Source of the DNA: Rhodovulum steppense
GTDB lineage: Bacteria; Pseudomonadota; Alphaproteobacteria; Rhodobacterales; Rhodobacteraceae
DNA length: 64,000 bases
Assembly (NCBI RefSeq): GCF_004339675.1
Contig: NZ_SLVM01000004.1
Coordinates: 116,275-180,274 of the forward strand
Direction of reading: 5' to 3'
Below are positions 14,833-24,338 of this stretch, one piece after another. The translations under genes were made by a program, and so were the position numbers. The notes under the pieces were generated by a model. It saw only the letters and a list, made by a program, of their open reading frames with translations. It was not told the DNA's origin and made no database searches. The number at the start of each line of letters is the position of its first letter. Position 1 is the first letter of the stretch.

Positions 14833-15866
14833 CCGACCTTTCCAAGCTGCCCGTCACCGTCATCACCGGCTTTCTGGGCGCGGGCAAGACGACGCTGATC
14901 CGTCACCTGATGCAGAACGCGGACGGGCGGCGGCTGGCCGTGGTGGTCAACGAATTCGGCGATGTGGGCGTGGATGGCGACATCCTGAAATCCTGCGCGC
15001 TGCCCGATTGCCCCGAGGAAAACATCGTCGAACTGGCCAATGGCTGCCTGTGCTGCACCGTCGCCGACGAGTTCATCCCCACGATCGAGGCGCTTCTGGC
15101 GCTGGATCCGCGCCCCGATCACATCCTGATCGAAACATCGGGGCTGGCCCTGCCCAAGCCGCTGCTCAAGGCGTTCGACTGGCCCGATATCCGCTCGCGC
15201 ATCACCGTCGACGGGGTGATCGCGGTCGCCGATGCCGAGGCGGTGGCCGCAGGCCGCTTTGCCCCCGACCTCGCCGCCATCGACGCACAGCGGGCCGCCG
15301 ATGACAGCCTGGACCACGAAACGCCGCTGTCCGAGGTGTTCGAGGACCAGATCGCCTGCGCCGATATCGTCCTGTTGACCAAGCCCGATCTTGCCGGCCC
15401 CGAAGGCGTCGCGACCGCGCGCGCCGCCATCGCGGCCGAGGCACCGCGCCCGCTGCCGGTGATCGAGGTGGCCGAGGGCGTGGTCGACCCCCGCGTAATC
15501 CTTGGGCTGGGCGCCGCGGCCGAGGACGATCTGAATGCCCGGCCCAGCCACCATGACGGCGCAGACGACCACGACCACGAGGATTTCGACAGCGTGGTGA
15601 TCGAGCTGCCCGAACAGGCCGATCCGACGATCCTGGCCGGTCGCATCGAAACGCTGGCCCGCAAGCAGAACATCCTGCGCGTCAAGGGCCATGCCGCCGT
15701 CGCGGGCAAGCCGATGCGCCTGCTGGTGCAGGCGGTGGGCGCGCGGGTGCGCCACCAGTACGACCGGCCCTGGGCGCCCGACGAGCCGCGCGTCACGCGG
15801 CTGGTGGTGATCGCCGAGCATGACGATATCGACCCGGCCGCGATCCGCGCCGCGCTGGGGGGCTGA
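14829..15866 (+). CDS. cobW: CobW, GTP-dependent metallochaperone of cobalamin synthesis
   Basis: A COG0523 G3E-family GTPase of 345 residues thought to deliver cobalt to the CobNST chelatase. Walker A is GFLGAGKTT near residues 14-22. The metal-binding motif CLCCTV (CxCC) sits near 74-79 and the guanine motif in LTKPDL near 184. A His/Asp-rich loop (HHDGADDHDHED) near 240-251 separates the GTPase domain from the C-terminal domain. The gene overlaps the DUF1636 gene by four bases and is six bases ahead of cobN. The CLCC and His-rich loop are typical of CobW rather than the zinc paralogues. Confidence 0.95.
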   Translation: MTDLSKLPVTVITGFLGAGKTTLIRHLMQNADGRRLAVVVNEFGDVGVDGDILKSCALPDCPEENIVELANGCLCCTVADEFIPTIEALLALDPRPDHILIETSGLALPKPLLKAFDWPDIRSRITVDGVIAVADAEAVAAGRFAPDLAAIDAQRAADDSLDHETPLSEVFEDQIACADIVLLTKPDLAGPEGVATARAAIAAEAPRPLPVIEVAEGVVDPRVILGLGAAAEDDLNARPSHHDGADDHDHEDFDSVVIELPEQADPTILAGRIETLARKQNILRVKGHAAVAGKPMRLLVQAVGARVRHQYDRPWAPDEPRVTRLVVIAEHDDIDPAAIRAALGG

Positions 15867-15872
15867 GACGGC

Positions 15873-18800
15873 ATGCATGTCGTCTTCCGCGAAAGCCACG
15901 GGCTGGACGAAACCGGCACGCCGACCGATCTGGGGCAGACGCCCGCGGATCTGGTGGTGTTGTCCTTTTCGGACAGCGATCTGGGGGCATTTGCGGCGGG
16001 CTGGCAGCGGGGCGGCGGGGCCGAGGGCCGGATGCCGACGCTGCGGCTGGCGAACCTTGCCGCGCTGAAACATCCGCTATCCGTCGATACCTATGCCGAG
16101 CGGACGCTGGCGGGCGCCAGGGGCATCCTGATCCGGCTGATCGGCGGGCGGGCCTATTGGGAGTATGGCCTGCAACAGGTGCAGGCGCTGGCCCAGGCGC
16201 GGGGCATCGCGCTGGCCGTGCTGCCCGCGGATGGCCGCCCCGATCCGCGGCTCGATGCGGCCTCGACCCTGCCGGTCTCTACCCTGCGGCGGCTGGCGCA
16301 GCTTTGCGATACCGGCGGCGCGGTGGCGGCGCAGGCTGCGCTGGCGCAGATGGCGCTGGCCGCGGGGCTTTATGCCGGGCCGGTGATCGGCGCCAAGGCG
16401 GTGCCGCAGGTCGGGGCCTGGACGCCCGAGCATGGCGTCACCTGCCCCGCGCGGTTGACGCCCGAACCCGGGCGGCCGCATATCGCCCTGACCTTTTACC
16501 GCGCCTATCTGACCGCGGCCGATCTGGACCCGATCGAGGCGCTTTTCCATGCCTTCCGTGCCCGCGGCTGCGATGTGACCGCGCTGTTCGTGCCCTCGCT
16601 CAAGACGCCCGGGGCAGCGGGCTGGCTGGCGCGGCAACTGGCGCATCTGGCCCCCGATGCCATCGTCAACGCCACCGCCTTTTCGGGACGTGGCGCTTGC
16701 GGTGCCTCGCCGCTGGATGCCGCGGGGGTGCCGGTGTTTCAGGTGGCGCTGGCGACCTCGACCCGATCCGCCTGGGACGGGGCCGAGCGGGGGCTGTCAC
16801 CTGCCGATCTGGCCATGCATGTCGTCCTGCCCGAGGTGGACGGGCGCATCTTTGCCGGTGTCGCCTCGTTCAAGGAGGCGGGCGCGCGCGATCCGCATCT
16901 GCAATTCGCCCGCATCGCCCACCGCGCCGACCCCGAGCGCATCGCCGCCATTGCCGGGCGGGTGCTGGCCTGGCTGCGGCTGTCGCGCAGCCCGGCCGCC
17001 GACCGCCGCCCCGCGCTGATCCTGTCGACCTATCCCGGGCGGCCCTGGCAGATGGCGCATGCAGTCGGCCTTGACGCGCTGGCCTCGGCCGAGGCGGCGC
17101 TGGATGACATGGCCGAGGCGGGCATCCCCACCGCACCCGGCGCACCGCTGGCCGAGGCGCTGGCCCGTGAAACGCTGGACTGGCCGCTTGACGCCTATCG
17201 CGCGGCGCTGGCCCGCCTGCCCGACAGCCTGCGCGACGCGCTGGACCAGGCTTGGGGGCCGACCGAGGCCGATCCGGCGGTGCGGGACGACGCGTTTCGC
17301 TTTGCCGCCACGCGGCGCGGTTCGGTGCTGGTCGCGCTGCAACCCGAACGCGGCGATGGCCAGACCCGGGACAGCGACTATCACGACCTCGCCCGCACCC
17401 CGCGCCATGGCTATGTCGCCTTCTACCTGTGGCTGCGCGAGGCCGTGCATGCCGATGCGCTGATCCATATGGGCGCGCATGGCACGCTGGAATGGCTGCC
17501 CGGCAAGGCCGTGGCGCTGTCGCCCGCCTGCTGGCCCGAGGCGCTGATCGCCACCTTGCCGGTGATCTATCCCTTCATCGTCAACGACCCCGGCGAGGCC
17601 GCGCAGGCCCGCCGCCGGATCGGGGCCGTCACCATCGGCCATATCCCCCCGCCGCAACGCAATAGCGGCACGCCCGACCGCCTTGCCCGCCTGGAATCGC
17701 TGCTGGACGAGTTTTCCAATGCCGACGGGCTTGATCCCCGGCGCCGCGACCGGTTGCAGGCCGATATCCGCGCCGAGGCGCAGGCGCTTGGCGTCGAGGA
17801 TGATCTGGGCCTTGATGCCGCCGCCAGCCCGGCCGAGGCGATCACCCGGATCGACCGCTTCGTGTGCGACATCAAGGAAAGCCAGTTCGGCGACGGGCTG
17901 CATGTCTTCGGCCGCCTGCCCGCGGGCGGGTGCGGCTTCGATCCCGCCCCTTCGGTCGCCGCCGAACGCGCCGCGCTGCTATCTGCGCTGGCGGGCGGGC
18001 GGATCGCGCCGGGGCCTGCGGGCTCGCCCCATCGCGGGCGGCGCGACGTGCTGCCCACGGGGCGCAACCTCTTTGCCACCGATCCCCGCGCCGTGCCCAC
18101 CCGCGCGGCGCATGCGCAGGGCGTGAAACTGGCCGAGGAACTGGTGCGCCGCCACCTTCAGGACCATGGCGACTGGCCGCGCGGGCTGGTGGTGGACCTG
18201 TGGGGCTCGGCCACGATGCGCACCGCGGGCGAGGATTTCGCCATGGCGCTGCATCTTCTGGGCGTGAAACCGCTCTGGGACGAGGGCACCGACCGGGTTT
18301 CGGGGATCGAGGTGCTGCCCATCGCGCTGCTCGACCGGCCCCGTCTGGACGTGACGCTGCGCGTCTCGGGGCTGTTCCGCGATGTCTTTCCCACGCTGTC
18401 GGCGTTGTTCCAGCAGGCGGTGCGCGCACTTGCGGCCCGGGACGAGGCGCCCGACTGGAACCCCTATGCCGGGCAGGCCCCGGCGCCGCGCGTCTATGGC
18501 CCCGCGCCCGCAAGCTACGGGCTGGGCATGGGCGCGGCGCTGGACGAGTATACCGACGACGCCCGCCGTGCCGCGGGCGAGGCTTGGCTTGCCGCAAGCG
18601 CCTGGGCGCTGGATGGCGAGGGCGCGCGACCCGACGCGCCGGGGCTGCGCGCGCGCGTGGCCGGGGCGGATGCGTTCGTGCATGCGCAGGATCTGCCCGA
18701 AACCGACCTGCTTCTGGCAGCCGATTATGCCGCGCATGAGGCCGGGTTTGCCGCCGCGCAGGCCGTCACGGGCGGCGCGGCTGCGCTTTATCACCTTGAC

Positions 18801-19181
18801 AACACCGACCCCGCCCGCCCGCGCGCCCGCCCCCTGACCGAGGAAATCGCCCGCGTCGTGCGCGCCCGCGCCACCCATCCCGGCTGGCTTGCCGGCATGC
18901 GCCGCCACGGCTTTCGCGGCGCGGCCGAGATCGCGGCAACGCTCGATCACCTTGCGGGCTTTGCCCATCTGGCGGGCGTCGTGCCGCCGCATCTGTTCGA
19001 TCTTTACTATGACGCGACGTTGGCCGATGCGGATCTGTGCACCTTCATGCAGGCCGAGAACCCTGCCGCGCTGGCCGCGCTACGCGCCCGGTTCGAGGCG
19101 CTGGCCCAAGCCGGGCTCTGGCAGACCCGCCGCAATTCCATCGCCGCCGCCCTGATGACGGAGACCCAGAATGCCCCATGA
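15873..19181 (+). CDS. cobN: CobN, large subunit of aerobic cobaltochelatase
   Basis: The 1102-residue CobN inserts cobalt into hydrogenobyrinic acid a,c-diamide together with the AAA+ subunits CobS and CobT, which are not in this window. The start MHVVFRESHGLDETGTPTDL and the later blocks HMGAHGTLEWLPGKAVALSP near 529-548, IYPFIVNDPGEAAQARRR near 565 and GWLAGMRRHGFRGAAEI near 1005 are characteristic of the CobN/BchH chelatase family. At about 1100 residues it belongs to the shorter CobN type rather than the 1270-residue type. It overlaps cobH by 11 bases. BchH magnesium chelatase is excluded by context. Confidence 0.95.
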   Translation: MHVVFRESHGLDETGTPTDLGQTPADLVVLSFSDSDLGAFAAGWQRGGGAEGRMPTLRLANLAALKHPLSVDTYAERTLAGARGILIRLIGGRAYWEYGLQQVQALAQARGIALAVLPADGRPDPRLDAASTLPVSTLRRLAQLCDTGGAVAAQAALAQMALAAGLYAGPVIGAKAVPQVGAWTPEHGVTCPARLTPEPGRPHIALTFYRAYLTAADLDPIEALFHAFRARGCDVTALFVPSLKTPGAAGWLARQLAHLAPDAIVNATAFSGRGACGASPLDAAGVPVFQVALATSTRSAWDGAERGLSPADLAMHVVLPEVDGRIFAGVASFKEAGARDPHLQFARIAHRADPERIAAIAGRVLAWLRLSRSPAADRRPALILSTYPGRPWQMAHAVGLDALASAEAALDDMAEAGIPTAPGAPLAEALARETLDWPLDAYRAALARLPDSLRDALDQAWGPTEADPAVRDDAFRFAATRRGSVLVALQPERGDGQTRDSDYHDLARTPRHGYVAFYLWLREAVHADALIHMGAHGTLEWLPGKAVALSPACWPEALIATLPVIYPFIVNDPGEAAQARRRIGAVTIGHIPPPQRNSGTPDRLARLESLLDEFSNADGLDPRRRDRLQADIRAEAQALGVEDDLGLDAAASPAEAITRIDRFVCDIKESQFGDGLHVFGRLPAGGCGFDPAPSVAAERAALLSALAGGRIAPGPAGSPHRGRRDVLPTGRNLFATDPRAVPTRAAHAQGVKLAEELVRRHLQDHGDWPRGLVVDLWGSATMRTAGEDFAMALHLLGVKPLWDEGTDRVSGIEVLPIALLDRPRLDVTLRVSGLFRDVFPTLSALFQQAVRALAARDEAPDWNPYAGQAPAPRVYGPAPASYGLGMGAALDEYTDDARRAAGEAWLAASAWALDGEGARPDAPGLRARVAGADAFVHAQDLPETDLLLAADYAAHEAGFAAAQAVTGGAAALYHLDNTDPARPRARPLTEEIARVVRARATHPGWLAGMRRHGFRGAAEIAATLDHLAGFAHLAGVVPPHLFDLYYDATLADADLCTFMQAENPAALAALRARFEALAQAGLWQTRRNSIAAALMTETQNAP

Positions 19182-19800
19182 TTACGAACAGGACGGCGCC
19201 GCGATCTACCGGCAGTCCTTTGCCATCATCCGCGCCGAGACCAACCTCGCCCGCTTCGAAGCCGAGGAGGAACCCGTCGCGGTGCGCATGATCCACGCCG
19301 CCGGGATGGTGGGGCTCGCGCCGCATATCCGCTTTTCCCCCGGTTTCGTCGCCACCGCCCGCGCCGCGCTGGAGGCGGGCGCGCCGATCCTGTGCGATGC
19401 GCGCATGGTGTCCGAGGGCGTGACCCGCGCCCGCCTGCCCGCCGATAACGCGGTGATCTGCACCTTGCAGGCCGACGGCATCGCCGAACGCGCCGCCGCC
19501 ATGGGCAACACCCGGTCCGCCGCCGCGCTGGAATTGTGGCGCCCGCAGCTTCAGGGCGCGCTGGTCGCCATCGGCAACGCGCCCACCGCGCTGTTCCATC
19601 TGCTGAACATGCTCGAAGACCCCGCCTGCCCGCGCCCCGCCGCGATCATCGGTTGCCCGGTGGGGTTCGTCGGCGCCGCGGAATCCAAGGCAGCGCTGTG
19701 GGAGGCCCGCCCCGTGCCCTGCTGCATCGTCGAGGGTCGGCTGGGCGGCAGCGCGATCACCGTCGCCGCCATCAACGCCATCGCGAGCCGCGCGGAATGA
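19171..19800 (+). CDS. cobH: Precorrin-8X methylmutase
   Basis: CobH moves the C11 methyl group to C12, turning precorrin-8X into hydrogenobyrinic acid. 209 residues, the usual size. The conserved start IYRQSFAIIRAETNLARF is followed by MIHAAGMVGLAPHIRFS near residues 38-54 (with the catalytic His in the MIHAAG motif), then LCDARMVSEGVTRARLP near 73 and GCPVGFVGAAESKAAL near 162. It overlaps both cobN and cobI, so it is embedded in the operon. Confidence 0.96.
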   Translation: MPHDYEQDGAAIYRQSFAIIRAETNLARFEAEEEPVAVRMIHAAGMVGLAPHIRFSPGFVATARAALEAGAPILCDARMVSEGVTRARLPADNAVICTLQADGIAERAAAMGNTRSAAALELWRPQLQGALVAIGNAPTALFHLLNMLEDPACPRPAAIIGCPVGFVGAAESKAALWEARPVPCCIVEGRLGGSAITVAAINAIASRAE

Positions 19801-20525
19801 GCGCGGGCAAGGTCTATGGCCTTGGCCTTGGCCCCGGCGCCGCCGATCTGATGAGCGTGCGCGCCGACCGGATTCTGCGCGCGGCAACCCATGTCGCCTA
19901 TTTCCGCAAGGCCGGTCACGCCGGGCAGGCCCGCCAGATCGTCGAGGGGCTGATCCCCGCGGGCGCCCGCGAACACCCGATGGACTACCCCGTCACGACC
20001 GAGATTCCCTTTGACGACCCGCGCTACAACCAGGCGCTGTCGGCCTTCTATGCCGAGTGTACCGCGCGCCTTGCCGCGCTGGCCGAGGGCGGCGCCGATA
20101 TCGTGGTGCTGTGCGAGGGCGATCCGTTCTTCTACGGCTCGTTCATGCATCTCTATACCCGCCTTGCGGGCCGCGTGCCGGTCGAGGTGGTGCCGGGCAT
20201 TACCGGCATGTCGGCGGCCTGGACCGCGACGGGGGCGCCGATCACCTGGGGCGACGACATCCTGACCGTGCTGCCCGGCACGCTGCCGGAACAGGCCTTG
20301 ACCGATGGCATCCGCGCCGCCGATGCCATCGTGGTGATGAAGATGGGCCGCCACCTGCCCAGGCTGCGCCGCGCGCTGGCGGCGGCGGGGCGGGCGGGGG
20401 ATGCCTTTCTCGTGGAATATGCCGCGATGCCGGGCCAGCGGGTGACGCGGCTGGCCGATTACCCGGATGATACGGCGCCCTATTTCTCGATCGCGCTGGT
20501 CCATGGCCAGGGGCGGCGGCCATGA
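19797..20525 (+). CDS. cobI: Precorrin-2 C20-methyltransferase
   Basis: S-adenosylmethionine-dependent methyltransferase that makes precorrin-3A. 242 residues with the tetrapyrrole methylase fold: GLGLGPGAADLMSVRADR near 8-25, LCEGDPFFYGSFMHLYTRL near 104-122 (GDP loop) and VPGITGMSAAWTATG near 132-146. The start ATG overlaps the cobH stop (ATGA), and the end overlaps cobJ by four bases. The DPFFYGSFMHL stretch is typical of CobI/CbiL and separates it from the other methylases in the cluster. Confidence 0.95.
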   Translation: MSAGKVYGLGLGPGAADLMSVRADRILRAATHVAYFRKAGHAGQARQIVEGLIPAGAREHPMDYPVTTEIPFDDPRYNQALSAFYAECTARLAALAEGGADIVVLCEGDPFFYGSFMHLYTRLAGRVPVEVVPGITGMSAAWTATGAPITWGDDILTVLPGTLPEQALTDGIRAADAIVVMKMGRHLPRLRRALAAAGRAGDAFLVEYAAMPGQRVTRLADYPDDTAPYFSIALVHGQGRRP

Positions 20526-21274
20526 GCGGCTGGCTTGCCATTGCGGGGCTTGGTCCCGGTTCGGATGCGCTGGTCACGCCCGAGGTGACGGCGGCGCTGG
20601 CCGAGGCGACCGATATCGTCGGTTACATCCCCTATGTCGCCCGCGTGGCCCCGCGCCCGGGGCTGACGCTGCATGCGTCCGACAACCGGGTGGAACTCGA
20701 CCGCGCGGCGCATGCGCTGGCGCTGGCGGCGGCGGGGCGGCGGGTGGTCGTCGTCTCGTCCGGCGATCCGGGGGTCTTTGCCATGGCGTCGGCCGTGTTC
20801 GAGGCGGTCGAGGCGGGGCCAGAGGCCTGGCGCGATCTGGACATCCGCGTGCTGCCCGGCATCACGGCGATGCTGGCCGCTGCCGCCCGGGCGGGCGCGC
20901 CGCTTGGCCATGATTTCTGCGCGATCAACCTCAGCGACAACCTCAAGCCCTGGGCGCTGGTGGAAAAACGCCTGCGCCTTTCTGTCGAGGCCGATTTCGC
21001 CATGGCCTTCTACAACCCCCGCTCGCAGGCCCGGCCCGAGGGGTTTGCCCGGGCGCTGACGCTGTTGCAGTCGCTCTGCGCCGATGCGCGGCCCGTGATC
21101 TTTGCCCGCGCCGTCACCACCCCCGAGGAAACGATCCGCGTCGTCCCGCTGCCCGAGGCCCGGCCCGAGATGGCCGACATGCGCACAATGGTCATCGTCG
21201 GCTCGTCGCTGACGCGCATCATCCCGCGCGCCGCCGCGCCCATCGTCTATACCCCAAGGTCAGCCCCGGAATGA
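20522..21274 (+). CDS. cobJ: Precorrin-3B C17-methyltransferase
   Basis: CobJ methylates C17 and completes the ring contraction started by CobZ. 250 residues, tetrapyrrole methylase fold: LAIAGLGPGSDALVTPEV at the start, VVSSGDPGVFAMASAVFE near 76, LPGITAMLAAAARAGAPLGH near 112 and the CobJ-specific HDFCAINLSDNLKPWALVEK near 131-150. The 3' end overlaps the 3' end of the oppositely oriented cobK by 28 bases. Confidence 0.95.
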   Translation: MSGWLAIAGLGPGSDALVTPEVTAALAEATDIVGYIPYVARVAPRPGLTLHASDNRVELDRAAHALALAAAGRRVVVVSSGDPGVFAMASAVFEAVEAGPEAWRDLDIRVLPGITAMLAAAARAGAPLGHDFCAINLSDNLKPWALVEKRLRLSVEADFAMAFYNPRSQARPEGFARALTLLQSLCADARPVIFARAVTTPEETIRVVPLPEARPEMADMRTMVIVGSSLTRIIPRAAAPIVYTPRSAPE

Positions 21275-22002
21275 GCCAGCCAGTCCAGCACCGCACCCGG
21301 CGTCGCCACCTCGTCCCGCGCGGGCAGCGCGGGCCGGTCGATCATCAGGACCGGCAGCCCCAGCGCGCGCGCCGCGTCGATCTTGGCCCGCGCGCCGCTG
21401 CCGCCCGCGTTCTTGGACACGACCAGTTCGATCCGGTGTTCCTGCATCAACGCGCTGTCGCCCGCCTCTGTGAACGGCCCGCGCGAGACGATCACATGAT
21501 GATGCGGCAGGGGCGGCGGGCTGGCCGGCGGATCGACCAGTCGCAACAGGTAGAAATGCTGCGGCCGGACGGCAAAGGCGTCCAGATGCATCCGGCCCAC
21601 CGCCAGCATCACGCGCCGCGCAGGCCCGGCAAGTGCGGCGACCGCGCCCGCGATATCGGGCACGCGCTGCCAGTCGTCGCCGGGGCCGGGCGCCCATGCG
21701 GGCCGGGTCAGCGCCACCAGCGGCACGCCTGCGGCGGCGCAGGCAATGACCGCATTCCGGCTCATCTGCGCGGCAAAGGGATGGGTCGCGTCGACGACAT
21801 GGCTAATCCCTGTCTCGCGCAGATAGGCCGCCAGCCCCTCGGCCCCGCCAAAGCCGCCCACGCGCATCGCGACGGGCTGCGGTTTGGGCCGCTCGACCCG
21901 CCCCGCCAGCGAGAGCGTGGCCATGATACCGCGCGCGGCCACCGTCTCGGCCAGCGCGGTCGCCTCGGTCGTGCCGCCAAGGATCAGAAGGTTGGGGCGC
22001 AT
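21247..22002 (-). CDS. cobK: Precorrin-6A reductase
   Basis: NADPH-dependent reductase converting precorrin-6A to precorrin-6B. 251 residues on the minus strand inside a plus-strand operon. The start [20 protein letters not shown] carries the dinucleotide-binding loop. VVDATHPFAAQMSRNAV near residues 70-86 (the ATHPFA signature of CobK/CbiJ) and LVVSKNAGGSGARAKIDAAR near 205 are conserved. Its ATG overlaps the cobL ATG on the other strand (shared CATG), and its tail overlaps cobJ. It therefore cannot be read from the riboswitch 2 transcript and must have a promoter inside cobL. Confidence 0.94.
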   Translation of the reverse strand: MRPNLLILGGTTEATALAETVAARGIMATLSLAGRVERPKPQPVAMRVGGFGGAEGLAAYLRETGISHVVDATHPFAAQMSRNAVIACAAAGVPLVALTRPAWAPGPGDDWQRVPDIAGAVAALAGPARRVMLAVGRMHLDAFAVRPQHFYLLRLVDPPASPPPLPHHHVIVSRGPFTEAGDSALMQEHRIELVVSKNAGGSGARAKIDAARALGLPVLMIDRPALPARDEVATPGAVLDWLAHSGADLGV

Positions 22003-23200
22003 GGCTGAACATCCGTGGCTGAGCATCGTGGGTCTGGGCGAAGATGGCCCGGACGGCCTGCCGCCTGCAAGCCGCGCCGCGCTGGAAGCGGCCGAAATCG
22101 TCATGGGCGCGCCGCGGCATCTGGCCTTGCTGCCCGATCTGGCGGCCGAGCGCATCGCCTGGCCCGTGCCCTTTGCCGACGGCTTGCCGATCCTTCAGGC
22201 GCTGCGCGGTCGCCCGGTTGCCGTTCTGGCCTCGGGCGATCCGTTCTGGTTCGGCGCGGGCGCGGTGATCGCCCGGCATTTCGCCCCCGGCGAATGGCAT
22301 GCGCTGCCTGCGCCATCTACCTTTTCGCTGGCCGCTGCCCGGCTTGGCTGGGCGCTGGAAACCACCGCCTGCCTTGGCCTGCACGCCGCCCCCCTTGCCC
22401 GGCTGCGCCCGCATCTGGCGCCCGGTGCGCGCGCGCTGGTGCTGGTGCGCGACGGTGCGGCGGTGGGCGATCTGGCCCGATGGCTGAGCGCGCAGGGCTT
22501 TGGCGAAAGCACGCTCTGGGTGATGGAGGCTTTGGGCGGCCCGCGTGAACGGCTGCGCCGGGCAAGTGCCGGAACGCTCGATCCGGGCGATATCGCGCAT
22601 CCGGTCTGCGTCGGGCTGGAGGTCGCCGGGACGGGCGCGACGGTCCCCGCGGCCAGCGGCTGGCCCGACGCCCTGTTCGCGCATGACGGCCAGATCACCA
22701 AGCGCCCCGTCCGCGCGCTGGCGCTGTCCGCGCTGGCGCCCCGGCCGGGCGAGCATCTTTGGGATATCGGCGGCGGCTCGGGCTCGGTCTCGATCGAATG
22801 GCTGGGCTGTCACCCCGCGATGCAGGCCACCGCCATTGAGGCCGATCCGGCCCGGGTCGCCCGCATCCGCGCCAATGCCGATGCCCTGGGCGCCGACCGG
22901 CTGCGCGTGGTCGAAGGCCGCGCGCCCGAGGCGCTGGACGATCTTGCGCCGCCGCAGGCGGTGTTCATCGGCGGCGGCCTGTCCGAGGCGCTGTTGTCCG
23001 ACCTCTGGGTGCGTCTTGCCCCCGGCACCCGGCTTGTCGCCCATGCCGTGACGCTTGAATCCGAGGCGCTGCTGGCCCGCTGGCATGGCGCAGAGGGCGG
23101 CAGCCTCCTGCGCATCGACCTGGCCGAGGCGCAGCCGCTGGGCCGCAAGCGCGGCTGGCGCGCGGCCTATCCGGTCGTGCAATGGAGCGTGACGCGATGA
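22001..23200 (+). CDS. cobL: Precorrin-6Y C5,15-methyltransferase (decarboxylating)
   Basis: A bifunctional enzyme of 399 residues. The N-terminal half (1 to about 200) is the tetrapyrrole methylase fold ([40 protein letters not shown]). The C-terminal half is a Rossmann-type methyltransferase ([17 protein letters not shown] near 251), which also decarboxylates. The boundary is marked by [18 protein letters not shown] near 228, a CobL hallmark. The ATG at 22001 overlaps the start of cobK on the other strand. The stop overlaps cobE (ATGA). Confidence 0.95.
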   Translation: MAEHPWLSIVGLGEDGPDGLPPASRAALEAAEIVMGAPRHLALLPDLAAERIAWPVPFADGLPILQALRGRPVAVLASGDPFWFGAGAVIARHFAPGEWHALPAPSTFSLAAARLGWALETTACLGLHAAPLARLRPHLAPGARALVLVRDGAAVGDLARWLSAQGFGESTLWVMEALGGPRERLRRASAGTLDPGDIAHPVCVGLEVAGTGATVPAASGWPDALFAHDGQITKRPVRALALSALAPRPGEHLWDIGGGSGSVSIEWLGCHPAMQATAIEADPARVARIRANADALGADRLRVVEGRAPEALDDLAPPQAVFIGGGLSEALLSDLWVRLAPGTRLVAHAVTLESEALLARWHGAEGGSLLRIDLAEAQPLGRKRGWRAAYPVVQWSVTR

Positions 23201-23565
23201 AGGTGGCGGGCTTCGGGTTTCGTGCCGCCGCCGGGGCGCACAGCCTGGCCGATGCGCTGGCCCGCGCAGGCGGGGCACAGGGGCTGAGCGCGCTTGCCGC
23301 CCCCGCCGACAAGGCCGCCGCCTCCTGCCTGACCGCGCTGGCCGACCGGCTGGGCCTGCCGATCCGCGCCATCCCCGCCGAGCGTCTTGCCGCCATCGAC
23401 ACACCCACCCAGGCGCCCCGCGTGCACGCCGCCCGCGGCACCGGATCGGTGGCCGAGGCCGCCGCGCTGGCCGCAGCCGGGCCGGGCGCGCGGCTGACCG
23501 GACCGCGCCGGATTTCCACCGACCGGATGGCCACCTGCGCCATCGCAACCGGAGACACCCCATGA
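23197..23565 (+). CDS. cobE: CobE, small cobalamin synthesis protein
   Basis: A 122-residue protein related to the C-terminal domain of CbiG. In Pseudomonas denitrificans cobE is needed for cobalamin synthesis, but its exact reaction is not settled. Visible are the start [20 protein letters not shown], the AAPADKAA segment near 35 and the conserved [20 protein letters not shown] block near 86-105. It starts on the stop of cobL and overlaps cobM by four bases. Confidence 0.9.
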   Translation: MKVAGFGFRAAAGAHSLADALARAGGAQGLSALAAPADKAAASCLTALADRLGLPIRAIPAERLAAIDTPTQAPRVHAARGTGSVAEAAALAAAGPGARLTGPRRISTDRMATCAIATGDTP

Positions 23566-24338
23566 CCGTCCATTTCATCGGCGCCGGCCCCGGCGCGCCC
23601 GACCTGCTGACGCTGCGTGGGCGCGACCTGATCGCGGCCTGCCCGGTCTGCCTGTATGCCGGGTCGCTGATCCCCGAGGCGATCCTGGCCCATTGCCCGC
23701 CCGGCGCGCGGATCGTGAACACCGCGCCGCTGGATCTGGACGCGATCATCGCCGAATGCCGTGCCGCGCATGAGGCGGGGCTTGATGTCGCGCGGCTGCA
23801 TTCCGGCGATCTGTCGGTCTGGTCGGCGATGGGCGAACAGATCCGGCGGCTCAAGACGCTTGGCATCCCCGTCAGCGTCACCCCCGGTGTGCCCTCCTTT
23901 GCCGCGGCGGCGGCGGCGCTGGGGGCGGAACTGACCCTGCCGGGGCTGGCGCAATCGCTGGTGCTGACCCGCACGCCCGGCCGCGCCTCGTCCATGCCCG
24001 AGGGCGAACGCCTGGCCAATTTCGCCGCCACCGGCGCGACGCTGGCCATTCACCTGTCGATCCACAACCTTGCCCGCGTGGTGGCCGACCTGACGCCCGC
24101 CTATGGTGCCGATTGTCCGGTGGCCGTGGTCTATCGCGCAAGCTGGCCCGACCAGCGCATCCTGCGCGCCACGCTTGCCACCATCGAGGCCGCAATCCCC
24201 GACGGGATCGAGCGCACCGCGCTGATCCTTGTCGGTCCCGCACTGGCGGCCGAGGGCTTTGACGAAAGCTGCCTTTACGCCACCGATTACGACCGCCGGT
24301 TCCGCCCGCAACGGGCCGGGGGGCCGGGCCATGGCTGA
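23562..24338 (+). CDS. cobM: Precorrin-4 C11-methyltransferase
   Basis: Tetrapyrrole methylase of 258 residues making precorrin-5. Motifs: [20 protein letters not shown] near 5-24, [18 protein letters not shown] near 30 (the YAGSL motif typical of CobM/CbiF), [20 protein letters not shown] near 80-99 (GDL replaces GDP) and [20 protein letters not shown] near 107. It overlaps cobE by four and cobB by eight bases. Confidence 0.96.
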   Translation: MTVHFIGAGPGAPDLLTLRGRDLIAACPVCLYAGSLIPEAILAHCPPGARIVNTAPLDLDAIIAECRAAHEAGLDVARLHSGDLSVWSAMGEQIRRLKTLGIPVSVTPGVPSFAAAAAALGAELTLPGLAQSLVLTRTPGRASSMPEGERLANFAATGATLAIHLSIHNLARVVADLTPAYGADCPVAVVYRASWPDQRILRATLATIEAAIPDGIERTALILVGPALAAEGFDESCLYATDYDRRFRPQRAGGPGHG

